64,000 nucleotides of DNA from positions 1-64,000 of the forward strand of contig CAVPSV010000002.1 in assembly GCA_963708625.1 (NCBI GenBank), given 5' to 3'. The number at the start of each line of letters is the position of its first letter. Position 1 is the stretch's first letter. A program made the position numbers and the translations under genes. The stretch comes from DASXIF01 sp036498145 (GTDB lineage Bacteria > Actinomycetota > Actinomycetes > Mycobacteriales > Jatrophihabitantaceae). Under the pieces are notes generated by a model, which did not search any database, was not told the DNA's origin, and saw nothing but the letters and a program-made list of their open reading frames with translations. This document shows, piece after piece, positions 1 to 7,509 of this stretch.

Positions 1-879
1 GTGATGGCCCTCGGTGGCTCGACCAACGCGGTGCTGCACCTGCTCGCGATCGCAAACGAGGCCAAGGTCGAACTCACCATCGACGATTTCAACCGCATCG
101 GTGACCGGGTGCCACACCTGGCGGACGTGAAGCCGTTCGGCCGCTACGTGATGACCGACGTAGACGCCATCGGTGGCGTGCCTGTCGTCATGCGCGCGCT
201 GCTGGACGCCGGCTTGCTGCACGGCGACGCGCTCACCGTCACCGGTCGCACCGTTGCGCAGAACCTGGCCGACATCGCACCGCCGGATCCCGACGGCAAG
301 GTCATCCATGCGGTCGCGAATCCGATCCATCGCACCGGCGGCCTGACCATCCTCAAGGGCTCGTTGGCCCCGGACGGCGCGGTGGTCAAGAGCGCGGGGC
401 TGGAGTCGGACACGTTCGAGGGCACGGCGTGGGTTTTCGACACCGAGCAGCCGGCGATGGACGCGTTGGCGGCCGGCAAGCTGCAGGCCGGCGACGTGGT
501 GGTGATCCGCTGGGAGGGACCCAAGGGTGGTCCCGGCATGCGGGAGATGCTGGCCATCACCGGCGCCATCAAGGGTGCGGGTCTGGGCAAGGACGTGCTG
601 TTGCTCACCGACGGGCGGTTCTCCGGCGGTACCACCGGCGCCTGCGTCGGCCACATGGCGCCGGAGGCGGCGGTCGGCGGCCCGATCGCGCTGGTGCGCG
701 ACGGCGACCGGATCCGGCTGGACCTCGCCAACCGGAGCCTGGATCTGCTCGTCGACGAGGCGGAACTGGGGCAGCGGCGCGCAGAGTGGAAACCGCTGCC
801 GCCGCGGTTCGACTACGGCGTGTTGGGCAAGTACGCCAAGCTCGTCGGATCCGCCGCCATCGGCGCCGTGTGCTCCTGA
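1..879 (+). CDS. ilvD: Dihydroxy-acid dehydratase, C-terminal part (cut by window start)
   Basis: Dehydrates 2,3-dihydroxy-3-methyl(iso)valerate to the keto acids leading to valine, leucine and isoleucine. The window opens inside the gene: the N-terminal part is missing and the GTG at base 1 is an internal valine. Family motifs are clear: MALGGSTNAVLHLLAIA at the beginning, GPKGGPGMREM around residue 175 and LLTDGRFSGG around residue 202, then the usual C-terminal domain. The 292 visible residues are about half of the family length. It points toward ilvB but is separated from it by 260 bases holding an independent promoter and attenuator, so it is probably not simply co-transcribed with ilvB. 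Confidence 0.96.
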   Translation: MMALGGSTNAVLHLLAIANEAKVELTIDDFNRIGDRVPHLADVKPFGRYVMTDVDAIGGVPVVMRALLDAGLLHGDALTVTGRTVAQNLADIAPPDPDGKVIHAVANPIHRTGGLTILKGSLAPDGAVVKSAGLESDTFEGTAWVFDTEQPAMDALAAGKLQAGDVVVIRWEGPKGGPGMREMLAITGAIKGAGLGKDVLLLTDGRFSGGTTGACVGHMAPEAAVGGPIALVRDGDRIRLDLANRSLDLLVDEAELGQRRAEWKPLPPRFDYGVLGKYAKLVGSAAIGAVCS

Positions 880-926
880 CCGCGGCGCTCGAACGTCTCA
901 TTCTTCGAGATGAGCTTCCCGTGTGG

Positions 927-955
927 TTGAACGCGCTCGACGGGACCGGTATCGT
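927..955 (+). promoter_or_regulatory. Promoter of the ilvB leader
   Basis: TTGAAC at 927-932, a 17-base spacer and TATCGT at 950-955 form a good housekeeping-sigma promoter. Seven bases later (963) comes the GTG of a small leader peptide, so the transcript probably starts on or next to that codon, without a Shine-Dalgarno site. Confidence 0.65.
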
Positions 956-962
956 CAGTCCC

Positions 963-1010
963 GTGCATCGCCTCGTACTCATCCGCCAGCGCGCTGGAGC
1001 GGCCTGCTAA
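963..1010 (+). CDS. ilvB attenuator leader peptide (15 aa)
   Basis: Short reading frame reading V(M)-HRLVLIRQRAGAAC. Its CTC-GTA-CTC-ATC run (Leu-Val-Leu-Ile, 972-983) is what a branched-chain amino-acid sensing leader needs. It has no Shine-Dalgarno site, but a -10 box ends seven bases upstream, which fits leaderless translation. A short hairpin, CGGCC/GGCCG, spans the stop codon, and an intrinsic terminator follows 20 bases later. Attenuators of this kind upstream of ilvB are known in actinobacteria; this assignment rests on codon content, position and the terminator. Confidence 0.7.
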   Translation: MHRLVLIRQRAGAAC

Positions 1011-1029
1011 GGCCGATCCGACGCGCTAG

Positions 1030-1059
1030 CCCTTCGTGCTTCTGCACGAGGGGTTTTTT
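1030..1059 (+). terminator. Intrinsic terminator / attenuator before ilvB
   Basis: Ten-base stem CCCTTCGTGC (1030-1039) and GCACGAGGGG (1044-1053) with one T-G pair, a 4-base loop TTCT, and six Ts at 1054-1059. It lies between the leader peptide and ilvB, so it most likely works as a regulated attenuator. A plain ilvD terminator is the alternative. Confidence 0.85.
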
Positions 1060-1142
1060 GTTGGTCAGACATCCACGAGGTCGCAACCGGACCGGGCACT
1101 CGCCAGGTCCAGCGGCACCAAGGAAAGGCTGCAGGGGAGCTC

Positions 1143-2921
1143 ATGACCGAGCCGACGATGACCGGGGCGCAGGCGCTCGTCCGATCTCTGGAACTCCTCG
1201 GTGCCGATGTCGTATTCGGCATCCCGGGCGGTGCCATCCTGCCTGCGTACGACCCGCTGTATGACTCCACGAAGGTCAGGCACATCCTCGTCCGCCACGA
1301 GCAGGGCGCCGGGCATGCCGCAGAGGGCTACGCGCAGGCCACCGGCAAGGTGGGCGTCTGCATCGCGACGTCCGGTCCGGGCGCGACCAACCTGGTCACC
1401 CCGATCTCGGACGCCTACATGGACTCGGTGCCGATGGTTGCGATCACCGGGCAGGTGGGGCGGCCGATGATCGGCACGGACGCCTTCCAGGAAGCCGACA
1501 TCTCCGGCATCACGCTGCCCATCACCAAGCACAACTTCCTGGTGCAGCGTGCCGAGGACGTGCCCCAGGCCATCGCCGAGGCCTTCCACCTCGCCGCGAC
1601 CGGCCGGCCCGGACCGGTGCTGGTGGACCTGCCCAAGGACGTGCTGCAGGAGCAGGCCGCCTTCACCTGGCCGCCGCGGCTCGACCTGCCCGGCTACCGC
1701 CCGGTGACCAAACCGCACGGCAAGCAGATCCGCGAAGCCGCCCGGTTGATGTGCGCGGCGCGCCGCCCGGTGCTCTACGTGGGCGGCGGCGTGTTGAAAT
1801 CGCGTGCCACCAAGGAACTGCGCCAACTCGCCGAACTCACCGGCATCCCGGTCGTCACCACGTTGATGGCTCGCGGCGCGTTCCCTGACAGCCATGCCCA
1901 GCACCTCGGCATGCCCGGCATGCACGGTTCGGTCTCGGCGGTGACCGCGCTGCAGAAGGCCGACCTGCTGATCGCACTCGGGACGCGCTTCGACGACCGC
2001 GTCACCGGCAAGCTCGATACGTTCGCGCCGCAGGCCGCGGTCATCCACGCCGACATCGACCCGGCGGAGATCGGCAAGAACCGCACCGCCGATGTGCCGA
2101 TCGTCGGCGACGTGCGCGAGGTGTTGCTGGAACTCGTGCCGGCGATCGAGGCCGAATATGCGGCGAACAATCGCGCCGACCTGACCGGCTGGTGGCGTCA
2201 GTTGGACCAGTGGCGCAAGACGTATCCGCTCGGCTACGCCGAGCCGACGGACGGCACGCTGGCGCCGCAGTACGTCATCGAACGTCTCGGCCAGATCGCG
2301 GGACCGGAGACGATCTTCGCGGCGGGCGTGGGGCAGCACCAGATGTGGGCCGCACAGTTCATCCGGTACGAGAACCCGTACACGTGGCTGAACTCCGGTG
2401 GCGCCGGCACGATGGGCTATGCGGTGCCCGCTGCCATGGGCGCACAGGTCGGTTGCCCGGACAAGCTGGTGTGGGCGATCGACGGCGACGGCTGCTTCCA
2501 GATGACCAACCAGGAATTGGCCACCTGCGCGATCGAGAACATCCCCATCAAGGTTGCCGTCATCAACAACGGCAACCTCGGCATGGTGCGCCAGTGGCAG
2601 ACGCTGTTCTACGCCGAGCGGTACAGCCACACCGATCTCGGCACGCACGGCTCGCGTGCCCCCGCCGGCGGGATCGGCGCGCGCATCCCGGACTTCGTGA
2701 AGCTGGCCGACGCCCTGGGTTGCGTGGGGCTGCGCTGCGAGACCAGCGCCGATGTCGACGAGACCATCGAGAAGGCGATGTCGATCACCGACCAGCCGGT
2801 CGTCGTCGACTTCGTGGTGGGCAAGGACGCGATGGTGTGGCCGATGGTGGCCGCGGGTGCCAGCAACGACGACATCCAGGCCGCCCGCGACATCCGTCCC
2901 GTCTTCGAGAGCGACGAATGA
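1143..2921 (+). CDS. ilvB: Acetolactate synthase, large (catalytic) subunit
   Basis: Thiamine-diphosphate and FAD enzyme that condenses two pyruvates, or pyruvate and 2-ketobutyrate, the first common step of Val/Leu/Ile synthesis. 592 aa, the usual length. The catalytic glutamate lies in VRHEQGAGHAAEGYA near residue 55 and is followed by SGPGATNLVTPI; the ThDP/Mg motif GDGCFQMTNQELATC ends at VINN around residue 480. The start ATG has GGGGAG upstream. The stop overlaps the next start as ATGA, so the racemase and ilvN are translationally coupled to it. Expression is probably set by the upstream attenuator. Confidence 0.97.
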   Translation: MTEPTMTGAQALVRSLELLGADVVFGIPGGAILPAYDPLYDSTKVRHILVRHEQGAGHAAEGYAQATGKVGVCIATSGPGATNLVTPISDAYMDSVPMVAITGQVGRPMIGTDAFQEADISGITLPITKHNFLVQRAEDVPQAIAEAFHLAATGRPGPVLVDLPKDVLQEQAAFTWPPRLDLPGYRPVTKPHGKQIREAARLMCAARRPVLYVGGGVLKSRATKELRQLAELTGIPVVTTLMARGAFPDSHAQHLGMPGMHGSVSAVTALQKADLLIALGTRFDDRVTGKLDTFAPQAAVIHADIDPAEIGKNRTADVPIVGDVREVLLELVPAIEAEYAANNRADLTGWWRQLDQWRKTYPLGYAEPTDGTLAPQYVIERLGQIAGPETIFAAGVGQHQMWAAQFIRYENPYTWLNSGGAGTMGYAVPAAMGAQVGCPDKLVWAIDGDGCFQMTNQELATCAIENIPIKVAVINNGNLGMVRQWQTLFYAERYSHTDLGTHGSRAPAGGIGARIPDFVKLADALGCVGLRCETSADVDETIEKAMSITDQPVVVDFVVGKDAMVWPMVAAGASNDDIQAARDIRPVFESDE

Positions 2922-3676
2922 GCGCCGGCGCGACGAGCCATGAGGCGATGAGCGCTCGGGCGAAGAGCGACGAGGCACAGCTGCGCCGGCTCGGACTGGT
3001 GGGTGGCACCAGCTGGGTCTCCAGCGAGCACTACTACCGCGCGCTCAACGCCGGCGTCGCGGCACGGCTCGGCGGCTCGCACAGCGCGCCGGTGACGCTG
3101 TGGTCGGTCGAGTTCGGCGAGATGGCCCGGCTGCAGCACGACGGCGACTGGCCGGCGGTCGGCGCGATCCTGTCCGACGCGGCCGGGCGGCTGGTGGCAG
3201 CCGGATGTGCGGGCATCGCACTCGCCGCCAACACCACCCACCTGGTCGCCGATGACGTCCGGGCAGCGATCGGGTCGGTGCCGCTGATCGATCTGGTCGA
3301 GCTGACTGCGGATGCGGTGACCGGCTACCGGCGCGTCGGTCTGCTCGGCACCCGGTTCGCCATGCAAAGCCCGATGTTCGGTGACCGATTCGCCGAGCGC
3401 GGCGTCGAGGTGGTCGTGCCCGGGGCGGCCGAACAGCAACGGGTGCACGACATCATCTACGACGAGCTGACGCGTTCGATCGTCACCGAGCACGCGCGCG
3501 CGGACTATCTGGCCGTCATCGAGAAGCTCGTCGCAGACGGTGCCGAGGCGGTCGTACTGGCCTGTACCGAGCAGGGTCTGCTGCTGCGTGACGGCGATGC
3601 AACGGTGCCGCTGCTCGACACCACCGACATCCACTGCCGGGCGCTGATCGAATTCATGCTGGGAGATGCGCTATGA
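2918..3676 (+). CDS. Aspartate/glutamate-type amino-acid racemase (YgeA-like)
   Basis: 252-aa protein of the Asp/Glu racemase superfamily, closest by eye to E. coli YgeA (L-DER, broad-specificity racemase): LGLVGGTSWVSSEHYYRALN at residues 25-44, ANTTH near 108 and ACTEQGLLL near 212. The C-terminal catalytic cysteine is present; at the N-terminal catalytic position there is Asn-Thr-Thr rather than Cys-Asn-Thr, as in the YgeA group that uses threonine plus cysteine. The first ~23 residues are a low-complexity extension. It overlaps ilvB (ATGA) before it and ilvN (ATGA) after it, so it is embedded in the acetolactate synthase operon. Substrate not known; a link to branched-chain D-amino acids is inference from position. 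Confidence 0.85.
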   Translation: MSAGATSHEAMSARAKSDEAQLRRLGLVGGTSWVSSEHYYRALNAGVAARLGGSHSAPVTLWSVEFGEMARLQHDGDWPAVGAILSDAAGRLVAAGCAGIALAANTTHLVADDVRAAIGSVPLIDLVELTADAVTGYRRVGLLGTRFAMQSPMFGDRFAERGVEVVVPGAAEQQRVHDIIYDELTRSIVTEHARADYLAVIEKLVADGAEAVVLACTEQGLLLRDGDATVPLLDTTDIHCRALIEFMLGDAL

Positions 3677-4200
3677 CCACCACGCACACCTTGTCGGTGC
3701 TGGTCGAGAACAAGCCGGGCGTGCTCGCCCGGGTGTCCGGCCTGTTCAGCCGGCGCGGTTTCAACATCTCCTCGCTCGCGGTTGGCCCGACCGAGCACGA
3801 GGAGGTCTCGCGCATCACCATCCTGGTGAGCGTCGAAGGCACTGCACTCGAGCAGGTGACCAAGCAGCTCAACAAGCTCGTCAACGTGTTGAAGATCGTG
3901 GAACTGGAGGAGAAGCAGGCGGTGCAGCGCGAGCTGTTGCTGGTCAAGGTACGTGCGGACGAGACCAGCCGGCGCGACGTGCTGCAGATCGTCGAGCTGT
4001 TCAAGGCCAAGGTCGCCGACGTCGGGCCGGAGGCGTTGATCATCGAGCTGACCGGCCGGCCGGACAAACTCGAAGCGATGCTGAAGATGCTGGAGCCCTA
4101 CGGCATCCGGGAGATGGTGCAGTCCGGCATGGTGGCGCTCGGGCGCGGTTCGCGGTCGATGACACAGGCGGCGCTGCGGGCCGTCGAGCGCGGCGCATAA
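3673..4200 (+). CDS. ilvN: Acetolactate synthase, small (regulatory) subunit
   Basis: 175-aa regulatory subunit that activates IlvB and confers feedback inhibition by valine. An N-terminal ACT domain starts at TLSVLVENKPGVLARVSGLF (residues 6-25) and contains RRGFNISSLAVGPTE; the C-terminal domain ends in the usual IREMVQSG-type segment. Start ATG overlaps the racemase stop by the ATGA arrangement. Normally ilvN follows ilvB directly; here the two subunits are separated by the racemase gene. ilvC follows after a repeat-containing spacer. Confidence 0.96.
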   Translation: MTTTHTLSVLVENKPGVLARVSGLFSRRGFNISSLAVGPTEHEEVSRITILVSVEGTALEQVTKQLNKLVNVLKIVELEEKQAVQRELLLVKVRADETSRRDVLQIVELFKAKVADVGPEALIIELTGRPDKLEAMLKMLEPYGIREMVQSGMVALGRGSRSMTQAALRAVERGA

Positions 4201-4314
4201 CCTTCACCTATGCCCGGCATCGGCGACTTCGTCCGGTCCCTGTTCCGAGGGGCCGGTCCTCGTGGCGGCATCGCCGGGCCGCTGTCGTTCGAGCCGAGTC
4301 CGTCGACTCCGAAT

Positions 4315-4404
4315 TCCGAGACGCACAATCCCGAGACCCAGATTCCCGAGACCCAGATTCCCGAGACCCAGATTCCCGAGACCCAGATTCCCGACACCCC
4401 GAAT
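4315..4404 (+). repeat. 15-bp tandem repeat between ilvN and ilvC
   Basis: Four exact copies of CCCGAGACCCAGATT (4330-4389) flanked by one degenerate copy on each side. It fills most of the ilvN-ilvC gap. The repeat is open in the ilvC frame (PETQI repeats) because the unit length is a multiple of three, but no ribosome-binding site supports translation of it. Confidence 0.9.
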
Positions 4405-4428
4405 CCCAAGAGAGTGAGAACCGCCAGC

Positions 4429-5460
4429 ATGGCCGTGGAGATCTTCTACGACGACGACGCCGACCTCTCGGTCGTGCAGGGCCGCAAGGTCGCGGTCCTG
4501 GGTTATGGCAGCCAGGGGCATGCGCACGCGCTGTCGCTGCGCGACTCGGGCGTCGATGTCCGGGTCGGCCTGCCCGAGGGCTCGCGCAGCCGGGCCAAGG
4601 CCGAGGAGGAGGGGCTGCGGGTACTCACGCCCGCCGAGGCCTCCGCGGAAGCCGACCTGATCATGGTGCTGGCACCGGACCCGGCCCAACGCAAGCTCTA
4701 TGCGGAATCGATCGAGCCCAACCTGCGCGACGGCGACGCGATCTTCTTCGGGCACGGCTTCAACATCCGCTTCGGCTACATCAAGCCGCCGGCCGGGGTG
4801 GACGTCGCGATGGTCGCGCCCAAGGGACCTGGACACCTGGTGCGCCGTCAGTTCGTCGACGGCAAGGGCGTGCCGGTGCTGGTGGCGGTGGAGCAGGACG
4901 CGTCGGGCAAGGCGTTCCCGCTCGCGCTGTCCTATGCCAAGGCGATCGGCGGCACGCGCGCCGGCGCGATCAGGACGACGTTCACCGAGGAGACCGAGAC
5001 CGACCTGTTCGGCGAGCAGGCGGTGTTGTGCGGCGGTGCCTCGCAGCTGGTGATGTACGGCTTCGAGGTGCTCACCGAGGCCGGCTACCAGCCGGAGATC
5101 GCCTACTTCGAATGCCTGCACGAGCTGAAGCTGATCGTCGACCTGATGTATGAGGGCGGCATCGCCAAGCAGCGGTGGTCGGTGTCGGACACCGCCGAAT
5201 ACGGCGACTACGTCTCCGGTCCGCGGGTGATCGACCCGCACGTGAAGCAGAACATGCAGGCAGTGCTGGCCGACATCCGCAGTGGCGCCTTCGCGGCCCG
5301 CTTCATCGCCGACCAGGACGCCGGCGCGCCGGAGTTCAAGGCGTTGCGCGCGAAGGGTGAGCAGCACCCGATCGAGGACACCGGCCGCAAGCTGCGCGGG
5401 CTGATGTCGTGGGTGCAGACTGCCGACGACGACTACACCGAAGGCACCGCCCAGCGCTGA
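4429..5460 (+). CDS. ilvC: Ketol-acid reductoisomerase (NADP+)
   Basis: Isomerises and reduces acetolactate and acetohydroxybutyrate to the dihydroxy acids used by IlvD. 343 aa, normal for class I enzymes. N-terminal Rossmann fold with VLGYGSQGHAHALSLRDSG (residues 23-41), APKGPGHLVRRQF near 128, and the metal-binding C-terminal domain with EETETDLFGEQAVLCGG near 190 and FECLHELKLIVDLMYEGG near 225. I chose the ATG at MAVEIFYDDDAD because this is where family members start and a weak AGAGTGAG lies upstream; an in-frame ATG at 4210 would add 73 repeat-encoded residues. Confidence 0.96.
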   Translation: MAVEIFYDDDADLSVVQGRKVAVLGYGSQGHAHALSLRDSGVDVRVGLPEGSRSRAKAEEEGLRVLTPAEASAEADLIMVLAPDPAQRKLYAESIEPNLRDGDAIFFGHGFNIRFGYIKPPAGVDVAMVAPKGPGHLVRRQFVDGKGVPVLVAVEQDASGKAFPLALSYAKAIGGTRAGAIRTTFTEETETDLFGEQAVLCGGASQLVMYGFEVLTEAGYQPEIAYFECLHELKLIVDLMYEGGIAKQRWSVSDTAEYGDYVSGPRVIDPHVKQNMQAVLADIRSGAFAARFIADQDAGAPEFKALRAKGEQHPIEDTGRKLRGLMSWVQTADDDYTEGTAQR

Positions 5461-5571
5461 GGCACGCCGTCTGCGGCGTTGTCGATCCCCGCGAGTACGA
5501 AAAGACGTACGCGCTTCGTCCTGCGCCTTGCATCCGACGCACCTCAGCGCTGGGCAGGCTTGTCGAACCGG

Positions 5572-6093
5572 TTATGCCGACGGCCGCGGTGTGCGGGTGG
5601 TGTCGGGGTGGACAGCGAAGAACACCGACATCGGCGGGGCATCCGGGTCGTCGGGCAGCTGCGCGAACTCGTCGAGCAGTTCGGCGAGGCGGTCGGAGAA
5701 CTTCTTCATGTCCGCGGGGGACAGCCGCAAGCCGAGTCGCGCGGTGTCCAGCTCGCGGGCCGGTACGTTCGCGACCTCCTCGAGGAACGTGTCGAGCAGG
5801 GTTCGGCCGTTGGCGGGCGTGGAAATCTGCCACGATTTCTCGGTGGTGAGGTAGGGGATCTCGCGCGAACCGCGCACTCCGCGCCGCACCGGTAGCGCCT
5901 TGAGGAAGCCGGTGTCGACGAGGCGACGGACATGGTGCAGCGTCGACGCGGGGTCGCGGCCTACGGCCTCGGCGATCTCCTTGTTGGTGTGCTCCTCGCG
6001 CAGGCACACGCGCAGGATGCGGATGCGCAGGGCAGAGGCCAGCGCGCGCGCCTCGTCGTCGGTGGCCAGCCGCCGCCGGCGTTTCGCCGTCAC
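5572..6093 (-). CDS. ArsR-like winged-helix transcriptional regulator
   Basis: 173-aa regulator with an N-terminal winged helix: ALASALRIRILRVCL, then HTNKEIAEAVGRDPASTLHHVRRLVDTGFL (recognition helix region, residues ~30-65). The C-terminal half is a helical domain typical of single-domain repressors fused to a small ligand or dimerisation region; ligand unknown. GTG start chosen because TATGCT lies six bases upstream (6105-6100), giving a leaderless mRNA; in-frame extension to 6129 is possible. Divergent from an MFS exporter, sharing a palindromic control region, so it probably represses that exporter. Confidence 0.85.
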   Translation of the reverse strand: MTAKRRRRLATDDEARALASALRIRILRVCLREEHTNKEIAEAVGRDPASTLHHVRRLVDTGFLKALPVRRGVRGSREIPYLTTEKSWQISTPANGRTLLDTFLEEVANVPARELDTARLGLRLSPADMKKFSDRLAELLDEFAQLPDDPDAPPMSVFFAVHPDTTRTPRPSA

Positions 6094-6099
6094 GCGCAG

Positions 6100-6144
6100 A
6101 GCATAACTTGAGTGATTGACAAATCCCAATCACTTGCGCAGGGT
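6100..6144. promoter_or_regulatory. Divergent promoters with palindromic operator (regulator / MFS exporter)
   Basis: Perfect 8-bp inverted repeat AGTGATTG (6111-6118) and CAATCACT (6127-6134) with an 8-base spacer. On the plus strand TTGACA (6116-6121), 17 bases, CAGGGT (6139-6144), 7 bases, then the exporter GTG. On the minus strand TTGGGA (6129-6124), 18 bases, TATGCT (6105-6100), 6 bases, then the regulator GTG. The palindrome covers the -35 boxes of both promoters, as expected for repression and autorepression. Confidence 0.7.
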
Positions 6145-6151
6145 GGTGTTC

Positions 6152-7483
6152 GTGGCCAGTGATCAAACCCAGACTGATCAAGGCGCGATCGCAGCGCCGC
6201 GACGCGGTGGCCTGTGGCACCACCTGGACTTCCGCCGGCTCTGGATCGGCGAGACGGTCAGCCAGTTCGGCACCATGGTCAGCCAGCTGGCGCTGCCGCT
6301 CATCGCGATCCTGGTCGTGCACGCCTCGACCTTCCAGGTGGGTCTGCTCGCCACCTTCGAGATGCTCGCGTTCCTCGTCATCGGCCTGCCGGCCGGTGCC
6401 TGGGTCGATCGGATGCGTTACCGCTGGGTACTGGTCGTCAACGACCTGCTCCGTGCCGCCGCGCTGGCCTCGATCCCGATCGCGCAAGGCTTCGGCGTGC
6501 TGGGCATCGGCCAGCTGTACGCGGTTGCCCTACTCACCGGTGTGTGCACGGTGTTCTTCGATGTGGCCTACCAGTCGTACCTGCCGCAATTGGTCGAGCG
6601 ATCCGAACTCGTCGAGGGCAACGCCAAACTGCAGGCCAGCGAGTCCGTCTCTCAGATCGCCGGCCCGGCCGCCGGCGGAGTCTTGATCCAGGCGCTCACC
6701 GCGCCGTACGCGATCGTGGTGGACGCGGTGAGCTTCCTCTGGTCCGCGGCGTGGGTGATCTCGATCCGGGCGCGGCCGCCACGGCCGGAACGCAAGGCGG
6801 ACCGAAGCCTGCGCCGCGAGATCGGCCAGGGCCTGCGATTCGTGCTCGGCAACCGGCTGCTGCGGTCGATCGCGATGTGCACCGGCACGTCGAACCTGTT
6901 CAGCAACGTCTCGTTCGCGGTGTACTACATCCTGCTGGCACGGCAACTGCACCTGTCCGCGGGAATCATCGGTCTGTTTACCTCGATCGCGGCCCTCGGC
7001 GGGTTGATCGGATCGCTGGTCGCGTCCCGGTTCGCGAAGTGGGTCGGCCAGGGCCCGGCAATCTGGATCTCGATCCTCGTCGGCATTCCGTCTGAATTCG
7101 TCGTGCCCTTCGTGCACCGGAACTGGACACTCGGTCTGCTCGCGGCCGGACAGCTGGTGATGTGGGCCAGCGTGGTCGTCTACAACATCACCCAGGTGAG
7201 TTTCCGGCAGGGCGTGTGCCCGCCCGATCTGCTCGGCCGGATGAACGCCACCATGCGCTTCCTGGTGTGGGGCACCATCCCGCTCGGTGCATTCCTCGGT
7301 GGCGTGCTCGGCTCAACGATCGGCGTTCGCCCTACGCTGCTCGTCGCCGCTATCGGTGGCAGCCTGTGCGTATTGCCGGTGTTCTTCTCGCCGCTGCGAC
7401 GGATGCGCGAGCTGCCGCAGTACGCCGAGCCGGAGCCGATCGTCCCGGTGGCTGAGATGGTTCACCCGCTGGCTGAGACCTGA
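6152..7483 (+). CDS. MFS-family efflux transporter
   Basis: 443-aa integral membrane protein of the major facilitator superfamily, MFS_3/EntS-like group: it opens with LWIGETVSQFGTMVSQLALP and has about twelve hydrophobic segments, with the loop motif GAWVDRMRYRWVL after TM2 and ESVSQIAGPAAGG in TM5. Likely proton-driven exporter of a drug or metabolite; substrate unknown. GTG at 6152 chosen as leaderless start because a TTGACA/CAGGGT promoter ends seven bases before it. Expression is probably controlled by the divergent ArsR-like regulator. Confidence 0.88.
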   Translation: MASDQTQTDQGAIAAPRRGGLWHHLDFRRLWIGETVSQFGTMVSQLALPLIAILVVHASTFQVGLLATFEMLAFLVIGLPAGAWVDRMRYRWVLVVNDLLRAAALASIPIAQGFGVLGIGQLYAVALLTGVCTVFFDVAYQSYLPQLVERSELVEGNAKLQASESVSQIAGPAAGGVLIQALTAPYAIVVDAVSFLWSAAWVISIRARPPRPERKADRSLRREIGQGLRFVLGNRLLRSIAMCTGTSNLFSNVSFAVYYILLARQLHLSAGIIGLFTSIAALGGLIGSLVASRFAKWVGQGPAIWISILVGIPSEFVVPFVHRNWTLGLLAAGQLVMWASVVVYNITQVSFRQGVCPPDLLGRMNATMRFLVWGTIPLGAFLGGVLGSTIGVRPTLLVAAIGGSLCVLPVFFSPLRRMRELPQYAEPEPIVPVAEMVHPLAET

Positions 7484-7509
7484 TCGGCGCCTGAACTAGC
7501 CTGTGTCGC

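Noticed and set aside
1065..2978. Long minus-strand open frame opposite ilvB
   Set aside because: Same reason: antisense shadow of a well-conserved gene with no promoter or ribosome-binding site.
4210..4428. In-frame ATG giving IlvC a 73-residue PETQI-repeat extension
   Set aside because: No ribosome-binding site, the extension is repeat DNA whose unit is a multiple of three, and other IlvC proteins start at MAVEIFYDD.
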